Below, piece after piece: positions 1-10,263 of a stretch of 64,000 nt of DNA. The DNA is taken from positions 124,001 to 188,000 of the forward strand of contig CAVQCN010000001.1 in assembly GCA_963711035.1 (NCBI GenBank). Reading direction: 5' to 3'. The stretch is from WHTK01 sp963711035. GTDB lineage: Bacteria; Chloroflexota; Dehalococcoidia; DSTF01; WHTK01. The notes below the pieces were generated by a model. It saw nothing but the letters and a program-made list of their open reading frames with translations, did not search any database and had not been told where the DNA came from. A program made the position numbers and the translations under genes. Positions within the stretch are counted from its first letter, which is position 1. Each line of letters starts with the position of its first letter.

Positions 1-438
1 GATCAGGGACACAAAGCCGCGCGAGAGCACCTCACGCTTCAAGGACCGTGTCGTGCGAGCGCCGCGCCCCAGCCGCGTACCAGCGGCCACGTCCGCATCA
101 CCGGAGGCCACGAGGTCGACGAGACGCGGGAACGCGGCCAGGTCCGTGGACAGATCGATGTCCATGTAGGCGAGCACGTCCGCCTCGCTGGCCAGCCACG
201 TCTGACTCAAGGCGCGGCCCCGTCCCGCCTGGCTGATGTGACGCACCGCCACGTGCGACAACTCATCCTCCAGCCGGCTGGCGATGTCGAAGGTCGAATC
301 CGTCGAGCCGTTGTCGGCGATCGTGATGCGCCACTCGTCCGTGAAAACGGTGCTGAGAAAATCGTGCAGGGCGCGCACGCTCGATTCGAGAACTTTCTCT
401 TCGTTCAGGACCGGCAGAACTATTTCAAGGCTGCTCAT
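1..438 (-). CDS. Family 2 glycosyltransferase, C-terminus cut by window edge
   Basis: The first 146 residues of a GT-A fold glycosyltransferase of the dolichol-phosphate-mannose synthase type; the gene runs off the left edge. Visible motifs are PVLNEE at residues 9-14 in the first strand, ADNGSTD after the next strand (nucleotide-sugar binding), and YMDIDLSTD, which holds the metal-binding DxD. Such enzymes move a sugar from a nucleotide donor to a polyprenyl phosphate on the inner face of the membrane. The ATG at 438 follows a GGGAG site. The gene lies 19 bases downstream of a GtrA-family membrane protein on the same strand, the usual pairing for lipid-linked sugar transfer and flipping. The exact donor cannot be told from this fragment. 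Confidence 0.88.
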   Translation of the reverse strand, partial: MSSLEIVLPVLNEEKVLESSVRALHDFLSTVFTDEWRITIADNGSTDSTFDIASRLEDELSHVAVRHISQAGRGRALSQTWLASEADVLAYMDIDLSTDLAAFPRLVDLVASGDADVAAGTRLGRGARTTRSLKREVLSRGFVSLI

Positions 439-457
439 TGCTGGCTCCCTTCTGCTT

Positions 458-973
458 CTAAACTTCGACGGCGGGAACACGGCGCCACACGACCTGGTTG
501 CTCCAGAACCAGTTCCAGGCGAGGCCGAGCGCGATGCCTATCGAGTTCGCGATGAGGTACGAGATGCCCAGCAGGGGCGTCAGCAGGTTCACTGACGCGA
601 GGGCAATCGCCGGGCTGCCAAGCGAGCCGAGGTTCGACTTCGTCAGGCGCCGCACGAAACGCTCGTGCACACGGCCCTTGAAGGTCCAGGCATCGTTGAG
701 AGCGAAGCGCACGAGAATCGAGAGCTCCAGCGCCAGCGCCGATGCTACGAGCAGGCCGGTGTCGAGATGCAATAGGCCTGCAAAGGCAGCCGCGTGCGCC
801 GTGAACAGGCGCGTGTAGAGCAGATAGAGCGCGGCCTCGTTGACGAGGTAGGCAACGCCGCCGACCACGAGAAACCGGGCCAGCACGGACGTCCGCAGCG
901 TCGTCAGCGGATCGGGACGCGGCAACGAGCCGCGCGCCGCATCGTGGTCAAGGAGATCGAGATAGACTGCCAT
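458..973 (-). CDS. GtrA-family membrane protein
   Basis: A 171-residue polytopic protein with four predicted hydrophobic segments. It has the GtrA signature FLVVGGVAYLVNEAALY in the first helix, an Asn..TF motif after helix 2 (NDAWTFKG) and a C-terminal NWFWSNQVVW. GtrA proteins are thought to translocate polyprenyl-phosphate sugars made by partner GT2 enzymes, and a GT2 gene follows directly. I chose the ATG at 973 because AAGGGA lies upstream of it. An in-frame GTG at 1000 would add nine polar residues and has no better ribosome site. Confidence 0.85.
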   Translation of the reverse strand: MAVYLDLLDHDAARGSLPRPDPLTTLRTSVLARFLVVGGVAYLVNEAALYLLYTRLFTAHAAAFAGLLHLDTGLLVASALALELSILVRFALNDAWTFKGRVHERFVRRLTKSNLGSLGSPAIALASVNLLTPLLGISYLIANSIGIALGLAWNWFWSNQVVWRRVPAVEV

Positions 974-1297
974 CTTCCGTCCCTTCTTCCACCCATCCAC
1001 GTCACCATCGGAGACGGCCCCTTGATTAGATTATGGACCATTTGCCGGCTTTGCTTCGCCCGCCGGACGGCTTTTCGCGCTACCCCTGCCGATGTAGCAG
1101 CCCTCGCGCCTACTCCCCTGGTTGTATCCACCGCCTCCTGGCATGGCCGTAGAGGGCATCACGTCGAGGAGCGGTTGCCTGCCGAAACAGCCCGCGAGCG
1201 TGGAGCGCGTTACGCCCATTGACGTAGCTCACTTGCCTCCCATGGGCTGACTCCGGACCTGAGCTGCGCCTCTAGCCTGAAATGGAGGCACGGACTG
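974..1297. other. Intergenic region between divergent gtrA-like and winged-helix genes
   Basis: No convincing gene. Overlapping reading frames on both strands here are short, arginine-rich and typical of GC-rich noise. Promoters for both divergent genes should lie here. The minus strand contains a GC-rich foldable stretch near 1040-1075, but I could not match it to a known RNA family. Confidence 0.5.
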
Positions 1298-1633
1298 ATG
1301 TTGCAAGACAGCCCACCCAGAACCCCCAATCAGCCCGAGGCTGCCGGCCAGGTTACGGCCGGCAGCCTGCGCCTCGACACCCAGAACTGCGTCGTCTACC
1401 GGCGGGGCCTGGTTACGAAGCTGGGACCGCTGGAATGCAAGGCGTTGCAAGCGCTGATCGAAGCCGGCGGCCGGCCTGTGACGATCGAAGACCTGCTCGG
1501 CGGCGAGTGGGGCGGTAGCATCGCCGCTCGTGTCTCGCGAGCGCGCAGCGTCGTACGGCGTTTGCGGGGCAAGCTGCAGGATCGCCACGTCATCCAGACG
1601 ATCGGCAACGAGGGCTATCGGCTCAACGTCTGA
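1298..1633 (+). CDS. Stand-alone OmpR/PhoB-type winged-helix DNA-binding protein
   Basis: A 111-residue protein that is almost entirely a Trans_reg_C (OmpR/ToxR) winged-helix domain, with no receiver domain. The core runs from about residue 20 (a strand ending NCVVYRRG) through LGPLECKALQALIEAGG, the recognition helix near AARVSRARSVVRRLRGKL, and the wing ending IQTIGNEGYRLNV. The ATG at 1298 has GGAGG nine bases upstream. It sits alone, divergent from gtrA and convergent with a HAD gene, so its targets are not apparent. Without a receiver or membrane segment, its signal input must come from expression level or a partner protein. Confidence 0.8.
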   Translation: MLQDSPPRTPNQPEAAGQVTAGSLRLDTQNCVVYRRGLVTKLGPLECKALQALIEAGGRPVTIEDLLGGEWGGSIAARVSRARSVVRRLRGKLQDRHVIQTIGNEGYRLNV

Positions 1634-1656
1634 CGAACCCTCAGCGGACGGAGCGG

Positions 1657-2325
1657 CTAATCGGCTCCGGCGGTCTTCCATTCCTCCGCCAGGCGCGTTA
1701 GCGAGACGTGGTTCAGCGACGAAACGACGCCGTTAGCCGGCGAAAAATCCATGCCCTTCGTCATCTGGTTCGGCACCGCAATGCAGTAGATGCCCGCCGC
1801 CCGCGCCGCATCGACGCCGTGACGCGAGTCTTCGAACGCCACTGCTTCGTGCGCCTCGACACCGACGGCTGCGAGCGCCGCCAGATACAACGCCGGAGCC
1901 GGCTTGCACTCGATGCCGTCGCCGGCGCATTTCACGGCCTCGAAGCGATGGCGAATCGAGTAGCGCTGCAGGTGGCCGTGCACCCAGTCGCTGTCGGCGC
2001 TGGAGGCGATGGCGACGCGTAGGCCCAGCGCCTTCGCTTCGTCCAGCCGCTCCTCGACGCCTTCCAGCAGCGGCGCGACGCTGAGCAACTCCTCATTGCG
2101 GGCCCGCCGCCAACGGCGCAGCTCCTCGCGGTCGAGCGGCTTGCCGGTCAGCCCTTCGAGGTGCTCGTGCGGGTCGAAGCCGCCGCGCGTGCCGATGGCA
2201 TGGATCCACAGTTCCATCGCCAGCGTGTGGCCATGTGACGCGTAGATCTCACACCAGCTCTGGTACTCGGGCGATTCGGTGTCGAGGATGAGGCCGTCGA
2301 AGTCGAAAATTACGGCGCGCAGCAT
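1657..2325 (-). CDS. HAD-superfamily hydrolase, beta-phosphoglucomutase-like subfamily
   Basis: A 222-residue HAD phosphatase with all four motifs: DFDGLILDTE near the N-terminus (nucleophile and acid/base aspartates), IASSADSD (motif II), the lysine in CKPAPALYLAALA (motif III) and VAFEDSRHG (motif IV). The helical cap between motifs I and II is of the type seen in phosphoglycolate phosphatase and beta-phosphoglucomutase relatives. The frame stays open upstream of 2325, but homology begins at the ATG there (MLRAVIFDFDG), so I start at that codon. A second HAD gene lies 50 bases upstream on the same strand. The substrate is unknown. Confidence 0.9.
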   Translation of the reverse strand: MLRAVIFDFDGLILDTESPEYQSWCEIYASHGHTLAMELWIHAIGTRGGFDPHEHLEGLTGKPLDREELRRWRRARNEELLSVAPLLEGVEERLDEAKALGLRVAIASSADSDWVHGHLQRYSIRHRFEAVKCAGDGIECKPAPALYLAALAAVGVEAHEAVAFEDSRHGVDAARAAGIYCIAVPNQMTKGMDFSPANGVVSSLNHVSLTRLAEEWKTAGAD

Positions 2326-2375
2326 ACGGTCATTGTAGCGAGGCCTTATGCGCGGCTCTGCCCGGGACCGCAATC

Positions 2376-3248
2376 CTAGAATCGCGGCCCGCTGCGCAGC
2401 TGCTGCGCCCGCTCCACCACGATGTCGTCGCCGATGCCCTCGACCACGCGCAGCAGCATGCGGAACAGGTCGCTGCCGGCGCGGTAGTCGGCGCCGTATG
2501 GCCCGACGGTGAGGCGCTGGCCCGTTGCCAGCTCGTACGGCTTGCGCAGGTCCGAGTCCTCCGGTGGGATGACGCCGATGGCCTGGCCGCCCTGGCGCTT
2601 GACCATCGAGAAGCACGGGATGTCGCTGGGACCGTCGCCGAGGTAGGCCATGTGGTTGAACGGCACGCGGCGGTTGACCGGCTCGATGGCGTCGTTGACG
2701 CGGTACGGCATGCGGTACAGCTCGTCGCTGACGATGCCTTTGTTGATGGCGAAGATGAACTTCGTCTTCTCCGTGAACGTGACGGATGACTTCACCCCGA
2801 CGGCCACGCCCTCAACGTCGTAGTCGAGGCGGCTGCCGTAGATTTCGTCCGCCATGCCGGCGATGGCGCTGGCTTTGATCAGCTCCTCGATGCCGCTGCT
2901 GACGATGTGCCACTCGACGGCGATGCCGGCATCGCGGAAGTCGGCGTGCTGGCGAATCTGATCCCGTATCCGTTGCACGAAGTCCAATACTCCCGGGTAG
3001 AACTCGATGGCCTCGCCGACGCGCTGCAGCCGCTCACGGGTCAGCGGCGGCACGCGTCCCTCGCGGCTGGCGGCGACGAGGCGGCTGAGCCACGCCAGCG
3101 GCGGGTCCCAGCCGTTCTCCACGTCCCCGTTCACCGTCGCCCAGAAGTCGGCTACGTCGAGGCCGAGGTCTCGGACCAGCATGCTGGCCGTATCCGGGCA
3201 GATCGTGCCGTCGCAGTCGGAGATGAGGGCGATGACGTTCTGCGCCAT
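2376..3248 (-). CDS. HAD-family phosphatase (phosphoserine phosphatase-like)
   Basis: A 290-residue cytoplasmic hydrolase of the HAD superfamily. Motif I is ISDCDGTICPD at residues 9-19, motif II is IVSSGIEELI, and motif IV is YLGDGPSDIPCF. The lysine in FTEKTKF is a candidate for motif III. The alpha-helical insert after motif I fits the phosphoserine-phosphatase branch, but the protein is longer than SerB (about 210-230 residues) because of an extended C-terminus, so another phosphomonoester substrate is likely. It precedes a second HAD gene with a 50-base gap and may be cotranscribed with it. The ATG at 3248 has only a weak ribosome site. Confidence 0.85.
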   Translation of the reverse strand: MAQNVIALISDCDGTICPDTASMLVRDLGLDVADFWATVNGDVENGWDPPLAWLSRLVAASREGRVPPLTRERLQRVGEAIEFYPGVLDFVQRIRDQIRQHADFRDAGIAVEWHIVSSGIEELIKASAIAGMADEIYGSRLDYDVEGVAVGVKSSVTFTEKTKFIFAINKGIVSDELYRMPYRVNDAIEPVNRRVPFNHMAYLGDGPSDIPCFSMVKRQGGQAIGVIPPEDSDLRKPYELATGQRLTVGPYGADYRAGSDLFRMLLRVVEGIGDDIVVERAQQLRSGPRF

Positions 3249-3285
3249 GCCGGTACTCTACTCGACGGCAGGACAGCGTGCAGAG

Positions 3286-3447
3286 CGTCGTTGCGAGGAG
3301 CGGCAGCGACGAAGCAATCTCACAGCGGAACTCTGACGCACCGCAGCCGCCATGCGCTCCTCGGCACGTCCTCTTGCCCGCGCGAGCCTCAAGTACGCTG
3401 CGCTGCCTAGCGCCGGGAGATGCTTCGCTGCGCTCAGCATGACAATG
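3286..3447. repeat. Two related intergenic repeat units in inverted orientation
   Basis: The plus strand at about 3286-3321 carries GAGCGGCAGCGACGAAGCAA followed by TCTC. The minus strand at about 3447-3416 carries the related GAGCGCAGCGAAGCATCTC. The two copies face each other across about 95 bases without coding potential. Short GAGCG..GAAGCATCTC-type intergenic repeats are scattered in many Chloroflexota and other environmental genomes. Assigning these to that type is from memory. Confidence 0.5.
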
Positions 3448-3472
3448 CGCCTGAGCCCTCTCGTCCCCTGCG

Positions 3473-6400
3473 CTAACGACGCTCCGGATGGCGCCGCAGT
3501 TGCTCGCGGGCGAAGGCGGCCAGCTCGTCAGGCGGGCCCGGCGACGCCTCGACGCCGGGAGCGACGAAGACGTAGGTAACGCGCTGCACGGCCCGGCCCG
3601 TCGCCGCTTCGAGGCCGAGGACGTAGAGGCCGGCCTGCAGACGATAGCTCTCCAGCCGCCGCGCCACGTCTGACTGCGCCACGTCGTCCGTCTTCCAGTC
3701 CACGATCTCGAGACCGCCGTCACGCGCCCTCGACCACGAGATCGATGAAGCCCTCCAGCGTCACACCCTCCTCGACCAGCGCGAACGGCACCTCACGCAG
3801 CGAGCGTCGCGCCGCACGGGCCCGGTTCGCCGCGTCAGTTTGCAAGGCAGCGCGCAGCAAATCGGCCACGTCTCCTGCCTCGTCCGGGATCGCTTCGGCC
3901 ACGGACTGCGCCCGCGCCAGCGCATCGATGGTCGCGGCGTCGGCGTCCCAGGGCAGCACCTGCATCGCGGCGTGCACGGCGCGGCCGCGGTGGGTGCCGG
4001 CACGGCCGCGCGCCCACGGCTCCGTCTCGTCCTCGCGCTCCTCCTGATCGTCGCCGCTTTCGTGACGGTCGCGCAGCAGCTGGCCCAGGGCGGTGGCGCT
4101 GGTGACGATCTCCCGCTTCGCGTCGCGCGCCAGTCGCTGCCGCATCTCGATGAAGCTTTCTTCGTCACCGTCGACGGCGTCGACCTGCAGGGACGCGAAC
4201 GGCTGCAGCGCTGCGTCTCGCACTTCGGGCAGCGCTGGCAGCTGTGGCGCCACCATCCCGGCGCCGCCGGCGTCCAGCAGACGCTCCGCGGCCGTGCGGT
4301 ACGACTTCTCCGCGCGGTATAGCGAGACGAGCAGGTGGTCGCGCGCCCGCGTGGCGGCGACGTAGAGGAGGCGGTCACGCTCCGCTTCCTGGTGACGCCG
4401 CTCCTGCGCGTCGATATCCGCGATGGGCCCGGCAGTGAAGTTGCGACCGCTGGTGCGCGCGCCGATCGAGACGCCGACCGCATCGGTGCGGCGGTCGACC
4501 AGCAACGTGGCGGTCTGGTTGGCCGGCGAGACGCCCAGACCCGCGAGGAAGACGATGGGGAACTCGAGGCCCTTGGCGGCGTGGACGGTGAGTATACGCA
4601 CGGCGTCCTCGTCGTCGTCCAGACCGGCGCCCTCGTGGTCGAGGATGGCGTCACCGGCGCGGCGCTCCAGCCAGGAGACGAAGGCGCGCAGGCTCTCGGG
4701 GCCTTCCGCCTCGAAGATGCGCGCCTGCTCCATGACGAAACGGGCGCGGCGGAAGGCGTTGCGGTCGCCGCTGACGAACAGCCCGGCCTCCACCACACGC
4801 CTCTCGGCCACGAACGCCTCGACCAGCCCGGCCAGCGTGCCCGCGTGCCGCTGCGCGTGCAGGTCGTCGCAGATCGCGCAGCGAATCGGCCACACGGCCC
4901 GACTTCCGATCCAGATCCGGCCACAGGTAGCTGAAGCTGCCGCCGTCCAGACGGTACTCGGCCAGTTCGACGTCTGAGCAGGCGTAGGCCGGGCTGCGCA
5001 GCGCGCCCACCACCGCGACCTCGTCCGTCGGGTCGTCGATGGCGGTGAGGCAGTTGATCAGGTCGCGCACTTCCTGCGTGGCGTAGACCAGGCTGCCGCC
5101 CTCGACCCGGAACGGCACGCCGGCGGACGCCAGGGCGCGCTCCAGCGGCTGCAGTAGGGCGCGCGTCGGCACCAGGATGGCGATGTCGCGATACGTTGCG
5201 CGGCGCTGGCCTTCTACGCGGTCTTCGACCTGCCAGTCCTGCGACAGCGCCTCGCGACAGTAGGCGGCCAGCTGGCGCGCTTCGAGGAGCCTGACCTGCC
5301 GCGCCGGCTGGCCCACCGCCTCGCCGAGGCAGCCGACGCCGGGGCCCTTGAGCGGCGTACGGCGCTCCGAATGGACGGGCTGATAGGCAGGCTGCACCTC
5401 CGGCTCGCCGCCGTCGCCGATCAGCCGCTCGAACACCGCGTTGACGAAGTCGAGCACGACGGAGCGTGAGCGATGGTTGAGCGCCAGCCGCGGCGTCCGC
5501 CCGCCCGCGTCCTCGATCTGACTGAGCGTCGAGGCGTAGATCGCCATATCGGCGCGGCGGAAGCGGTAGATCGACTGCTTGGGGTCGCCGACCAGGAACA
5601 AGCGACCAGGCTCCAGCGCGCCAGTGTCGGGGTCGGTCGCGAAGGCGAGCGCGATCTCGGTCTGCAACGGGTCCGTGTCCTGGAACTCGTCGATGAGCAG
5701 CGCGGCGTAGCGGGCCCGCAGGCGGCGTCGCGCGTCGGAGCTATCGCGCAGCACGTCGCGCACGTGCAGGATGAGGTCGTCGAAGACGAGCTCACCGCTG
5801 CGGCCGCGCGCCTCGATCTCCTGCATCACGAAACGCACCAGCGACGGTAACAGCCGCGTCAGCGCCTCGTTCCTCAGGGAGGCAAGCGACGCCTGCAAGG
5901 CTTCGCAGACCGCCGTCGCCACGTTGCGTGCATTTTCGACCAGGGCCGTGCCGCCCCAGTTGGTCGCCTGTCCGACGCGGCGGATGCGCAGGGCAGGCAC
6001 GACCGTGGCAATGAGCACGTCGCGCTCGTCGTCCGAGGCCTGCATTAGCTGGAGAAGAACGCTGCAAAGCGGCTTTATCTGCTTCAGCAACAGGTCGCCT
6101 TCCGGCACTTTGTCCATTGGCAGGTCGAGCAGCCGCTGCGCCAGCGCTTCGAGGTTGGCGCGTCGGGCGGGTTGGGCGCGCAGCGGCGCCTCGTGCAGGC
6201 GCTGCGCCACCGCCGGGTTGAGCCAGAGCTCGTGCGCCAGCTTCTCCAGATCGTAGGTCGTGAGCCCCAGCTCCAGCGCGCGGTTGACGGCGCGACGCTC
6301 CGCAGGACGGTCCGCCAGGTCTTCGAGGAAAGCGCTCCACTGCGCCTCGAAGCGCCGCTCGGCTGCGACCTCGTCCTGGATGGCGAAGCTGGGGTCGATG

Positions 6401-6771
6401 CCCAACTCCGGCGCGAAGGCGTGCAGCACGTCGAGACAGAAGGCGTGGATGGTCGATATCCGGGCGCGGTCCAGGCCGTCGAGCGCATTTTGCAGCAGCA
6501 GGGGCGCACCCTCTCCCTGACGCAGGCGATTTTCCAGCTCGGCGCGCACCCGGTCGCGCAGCTCCGCCGCGGCCTTTTCAGTGAACGTGATCGCGACCAG
6601 CTGGTCGACGCTGCGTCCCGCCTCGACCAGCGCCACGTAGCGATCGACCAGGGCCCGCGTCTTGCCCGTGCCGGCGCCGGCCTCGACGAAAAGCGTCTCG
6701 TCCAGCAGCTCGCGTATGGCGCGACGATTCGCCTCGTCGGCGTCGCGATGGGCCTGCAGCGCCTCGCTCAC
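3473..6771 (-). CDS. addA: AddA-like UvrD-family helicase-nuclease, interrupted by two frameshifts
   Basis: A predicted ATP-dependent helicase/nuclease subunit for double-strand-break end resection, about 1,098 residues when two extra bases are ignored. Motifs in order: Walker A VEAGAGTGKT (Lys37), AITFTEKAAAELRDR, Walker B ALLIDEFQDTDPLQ, LVGDPKQSIYRFR, LNHRSRSVV, ILTVHAAKGLEFPIVF, and LLYVAATRARDHLL. A C-terminal PD-(D/E)xK nuclease follows (GRAVHAAM, LEGFIDLVVEG, IVDWKTD). The GTG start at 6771 overlaps the stop of the addB-like gene as GTGA, so the two are translationally coupled. Frame changes occur near 4865-4873 and at 3722. Each is repaired by removing one base, and the corrected length is divisible by three. 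The second separates the nuclease aspartate from the DxK motif, so a real lesion would abolish nuclease activity. Confidence 0.85.
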
Positions 6772-9726
6772 GTCTGCTCCTCGCCGCGGGCGACCGCGGC
6801 GACACGTCGCCACGGCTCCAGCGCCGGGTCATCCTGCTTGTCCTGCTGCTCGTAGAGGCGGCGGCGCGAGCAGATGCGGTCGAAGTCGCAGAAGCGACAA
6901 TTGTCGAAGCCGCCGTAGAACTCATTCTCCTCACCCGGCACGGCAGGGAAGGCGCCGGCCCGCGCGCCCTCGACGATCGCCTGCACCGTCGCTTCGAAGC
7001 GGCGCTGCGATTCGGCGGACCGCGCGTAGGGCAGCTTCTCGAAGCCGCCACGACGACTGATGAACCAGTACAGCGCCTGCACCTCCCGTGCGTCCGCAGC
7101 GGCGAGGACGTAGACGGGCAGCTGCAGCTTCGTACCGCCGAGGAAGGGGTCGTCGGGCCCCAGACCCTCGAACTCGCGCGCCGAGCCCGTCTTGTAATCG
7201 ATTACCCAGGCGCGCTCACCGTCCGGTGTCCGGTCGATGCGGTCGACGAAGCCGCGCAGCATCACGCCGCCCTGCGGCGTCGGCGGTACGGACTGCTCGA
7301 AGGCGGCAGGCACGGCGCCAGTCTCTTCGCGGAAGCTGCTGTCCTGCTCCAGGAAAGTCGCCAGGTCGGCCCGCAGCAGGGCGCGGTCATAATCGGCGAA
7401 GACATCGAGGCCGGCGCGGCCCATCGCGCGCAGCCGCTCGAACTCCTCCTCGAAGATGGCCAACAGCCGCCTCTGGTCCTCGGGAGCCCAGCGCTCGCCG
7501 ACGGCGGGACGGCCCCTCTCCCGCTGCTCTGTGAAAAAGCGCTCCAGCGTGCGGTGCACCAGGCTGCCGCGCTCTGCAGCGCCGATCGTCGGGCTGTCCT
7601 CCGGCTCCTCGACGCCGCGCAGGCGCAGCACGGAGCCGAGGAAGAAGCGGAAGCCGCAGGAGGCGAACTGCTCCAGCGCCGTCGGCGAAAGACTGGAGGG
7701 AGCAAGGTCGTCTCGATGGCCCAACGCCGCTACGTTGCCGTCGAAGGCACTGAAGGCTGCGCCGCGCCGCGCCCGCAGAAGCTCGATCGGGCGAAGCAGA
7801 GGCGTCTCGCCGGCCGACCCGTCGCGGCGCGCTCGTACCGCCTGCCGCAGACGACGCTCCCAGACGTCGACGGCGCGACCGGCCAGCAACGACGCGAGCG
7901 GCGAGGGCGTGCGCGTCAGCCAACCGCTGGCGGCGCGGCCGCGCAGGTGGCTGGCAGTCTGGATCGAAGAGTCGCGGCGACGGGCGGCCTCGGTCATCAG
8001 CGCCGAAGGGTAGTACTCGCGCGTAGCGTTGGCTGCCTGCAGCGGCGCGCTCCAGGTCAGGACGCCACCTCCTGCAGCCGCCAGCAGGCGCGATACGGCG
8101 TCGCGCGCGTCCTCGAGGCGCTTCTGCAGGTCCTCGACCTGCGGATGCGTCTCGCGCAGCCTCGACCAGGCGTCGTCCTGCAGCAGCGGCTCAGCCGTGG
8201 CGACGGCCGGGAAGGCGCCCTCGTAGGCGCCGCAGATATAGACCCGCCGGAACGCCAGGCCTGCCGCCGAACGATAGTCGGCGACCAGCACGCCGTCGCC
8301 CAGCGCACTGGTGCGCTGCGCCGCCAGCCCCAGGTTCGCCTCGAAGGCGGCGGTGAACGACACGAGGTCGAAGTTGCCCTGCACCGCATCGATGGTGCCG
8401 AGCTGGTCGATCTCCGCCACGACGGCCTCGTAGCCCTCCGCATCGCTGGTCGAGGAAGGCCTCGACCAGCATGCGAAAGGCTGGGATGAACTCGGTGGCC
8501 GGCTGCACGCGCCGAAGCGGCTCCAGCCGCTCGACCAGGCCCTCAATGAAGTCGCGCAGGCTGCGCGCGCCATCCCGATCGCTCTCGGCGCGACGGCGGC
8601 GGGCATCGCTGATATCGCTGTCGGGCCGCGTCTCTGCTTCCTTCTCGGCGGCGAAGAGGTTGAGCGCCCGCCGCCAGCGCTCGACGCCATGCGTCGCGCC
8701 GGTCTCGCGGGCAATGCGCTGCCACTGGCTCTCGCGCGGCGCGACCGTAGCGTCGCCCTGTGAGGGCACGAAGGGCTGCAGCGGCGCCGGGCCCAGGAAA
8801 TCAAACAGCGAGCCGCGGGCGTAGTCCTCCAGCGCCACGCGGGCCAATGCCAGCGCGCCACGGCCGGCCGGCAGCTCGCTCAGCGGCGTGCCGGGCATGT
8901 TCGCAACCGGCACGCCCGCCGCGGCGAAGGCCTGCAGCAGCAACGCGCGGTAGGAGCGGTCGCCGCCGTAGAAGACGCCGACCTCGTGCAGGCCGACGCC
9001 CGCCTCCAGGTCTTCGATCACCCCGCGCGCGACCGCCCGCGCCTCGCTGGCCGGGTCAGGCGCCAGCACGAAGCGCTCGTCGGCAGCGACCGGATCGTCC
9101 GTCAGCTCCTCGTAGCGCGGCGCGGCGGCTTGCAACGCGTCGAGAAACGCCACCGCTCCCGCGGACGTGCGGCAGAGCGGCACCACGTAGACGTCACCGA
9201 GTTCCGGCAAGAGATGCGCCGGAGCGTCGCGCAGAATCGCGGCCGCCTCCTCCAACAGGTCCTCGGCGTCGTAGAAGTGCTTGGTGCGGGCGCGAAACTC
9301 GGTGTAGAGGCGCGCGATCTCGTCCAGCGACCCGCCACGCGCCGCGTCGAGCACCTCGCTGCCGGTACGGAAACCGCCGCGGCGGAGACGGCGGAAGGTC
9401 TGGCGCAGGGCGCGCGCGTAACCCGCCAGGTCGGCGACGCCCGCGAGCGGTGCCCGAGACTGCAGCGCCACCTGCGTAGCGACGTAGTCGGCGATGGGCC
9501 GCGCTAGAGGCCGCAGATCCCTTCGGGCCAGCTCGGCGCCGGCCAGCAGCTCGGCAATGCGCGCCGGCGTCTCAAACCGCACGCCGGCAAAAGCACCGCG
9601 ATGCGTCAAGCGCCGTCGCAGCTGCAGCGCCGCCAGCCGTGACGGAACGATGACGGTGACGGCAGCCAGCGGATCAAGCGCCCGCTGAGCACCGATCCGG
9701 TCCAGCGCCTCCTCGATGGTCGACAT
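6768..9726 (-). CDS. addB: AddB-like helicase-nuclease subunit with Fe-S cysteines, one frameshift
   Basis: About 985 residues once one extra base near 8447 is removed; the frame changes right after VEAFLDQR. The N-terminal half is a degenerate UvrD-like domain without a Walker A loop. The C-terminal half is a RecB-type nuclease: RGSLVHRTLERFF, LRGFVDRID and WVIDYKTGS. The AddB iron-sulfur staple is visible: one Cys in FASCGFRFFLG and the terminal Cys-x2-Cys-x5-Cys in NCRFCDFDRIC. AddAB degrades and processes broken DNA ends before RecA loading. The gene is first in a two-gene operon with the addA-like gene. The ATG at 9726 has no strong ribosome site. Confidence 0.82.
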
Positions 9727-9896
9727 GCCGCGATCATATCGGCTGACCGCCAGGCCGAAAAGGTGTTCTAAATTTGCAGATTCTGCCGATCTTGCCGTGA
9801 GATGTTACGCACCTTGCTTCAAGGCGGCGTGTTTGAGCCTATGCTGGTCAGGTCAACGAGCACGGAACGCACGGCAGAGAGAGTTGGAGGAAGCGA

Positions 9897-10193
9897 ATGC
9901 TGTTTCACGTTACATGGGAGCAGATCGACACGTCGGAAGAAGGTTTGGAGCGATCTCTGAAGGTCCTCTCGCAATGGAAGCCGGCGGAAGGCGCCGATTT
10001 CAAAGCCTTCTACGAATTCACCGATGGTTCCGGTGGCGCCGCCATCATCGAAATTGACAGCGCAGCTACGATGGCACGGCTCACGGGACCATGGCTGCCC
10101 TGGCTAAGCTTCACGATCAAGGCGATTCTGCCTAACGACGAGGCCGCGGCCATCGCCGGCGAAGCCATAGCATTCCGCGCGTCAGTTAGGTAG
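9897..10193 (+). CDS. DUF3303-family small protein
   Basis: A 98-residue cytoplasmic protein matching what I recall of DUF3303: it begins MLFHVTWEQ, has FKAFYEFTDGSGGAAIIE in the middle and ILPNDEAAAIAGEAIAFR at the end. The family is a small ferredoxin-like fold of unknown function. GGAGG lies six bases before the ATG. It is divergent from the addAB operon and ends just before a strong hairpin shared with the convergent MMPL gene, so it is probably monocistronic. Confidence 0.82.
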   Translation: MLFHVTWEQIDTSEEGLERSLKVLSQWKPAEGADFKAFYEFTDGSGGAAIIEIDSAATMARLTGPWLPWLSFTIKAILPNDEAAAIAGEAIAFRASVR

Positions 10194-10208
10194 TACCTAG
10201 CCTGAGAA

Positions 10209-10247
10209 ACGAACGCGGGCCGTCTGAATCAGACGGCCCGCGTTCGT
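10209..10247. terminator. Bidirectional hairpin between convergent genes
   Basis: A perfect 19-bp inverted repeat with a single-base centre (arms begin ACGAACGCGGGCCGTCTGA) lies between the convergent DUF3303 and MMPL stop codons. It has no marked U tract, so termination may be factor-assisted on one strand. Confidence 0.75.
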
Positions 10248-10263
10248 CACGTCAATTAGGGGC

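Noticed and set aside
1040..1075. Minus-strand GAAGCAAAGCC stretch resembling the 3' half of a cyclic di-GMP-I riboswitch; a similar TCGCAAAGCC at 19430-19440 on the plus strand
   Set aside because: Neither site has the GGCAAACC half or the expected paired stems, so the likeness is short and probably chance.
3473..9726. Programmed ribosomal frameshifting in the addA and addB genes
   Set aside because: No slippery heptamer or downstream stem is evident, and similar one-base breaks occur in many unrelated genes of the window.
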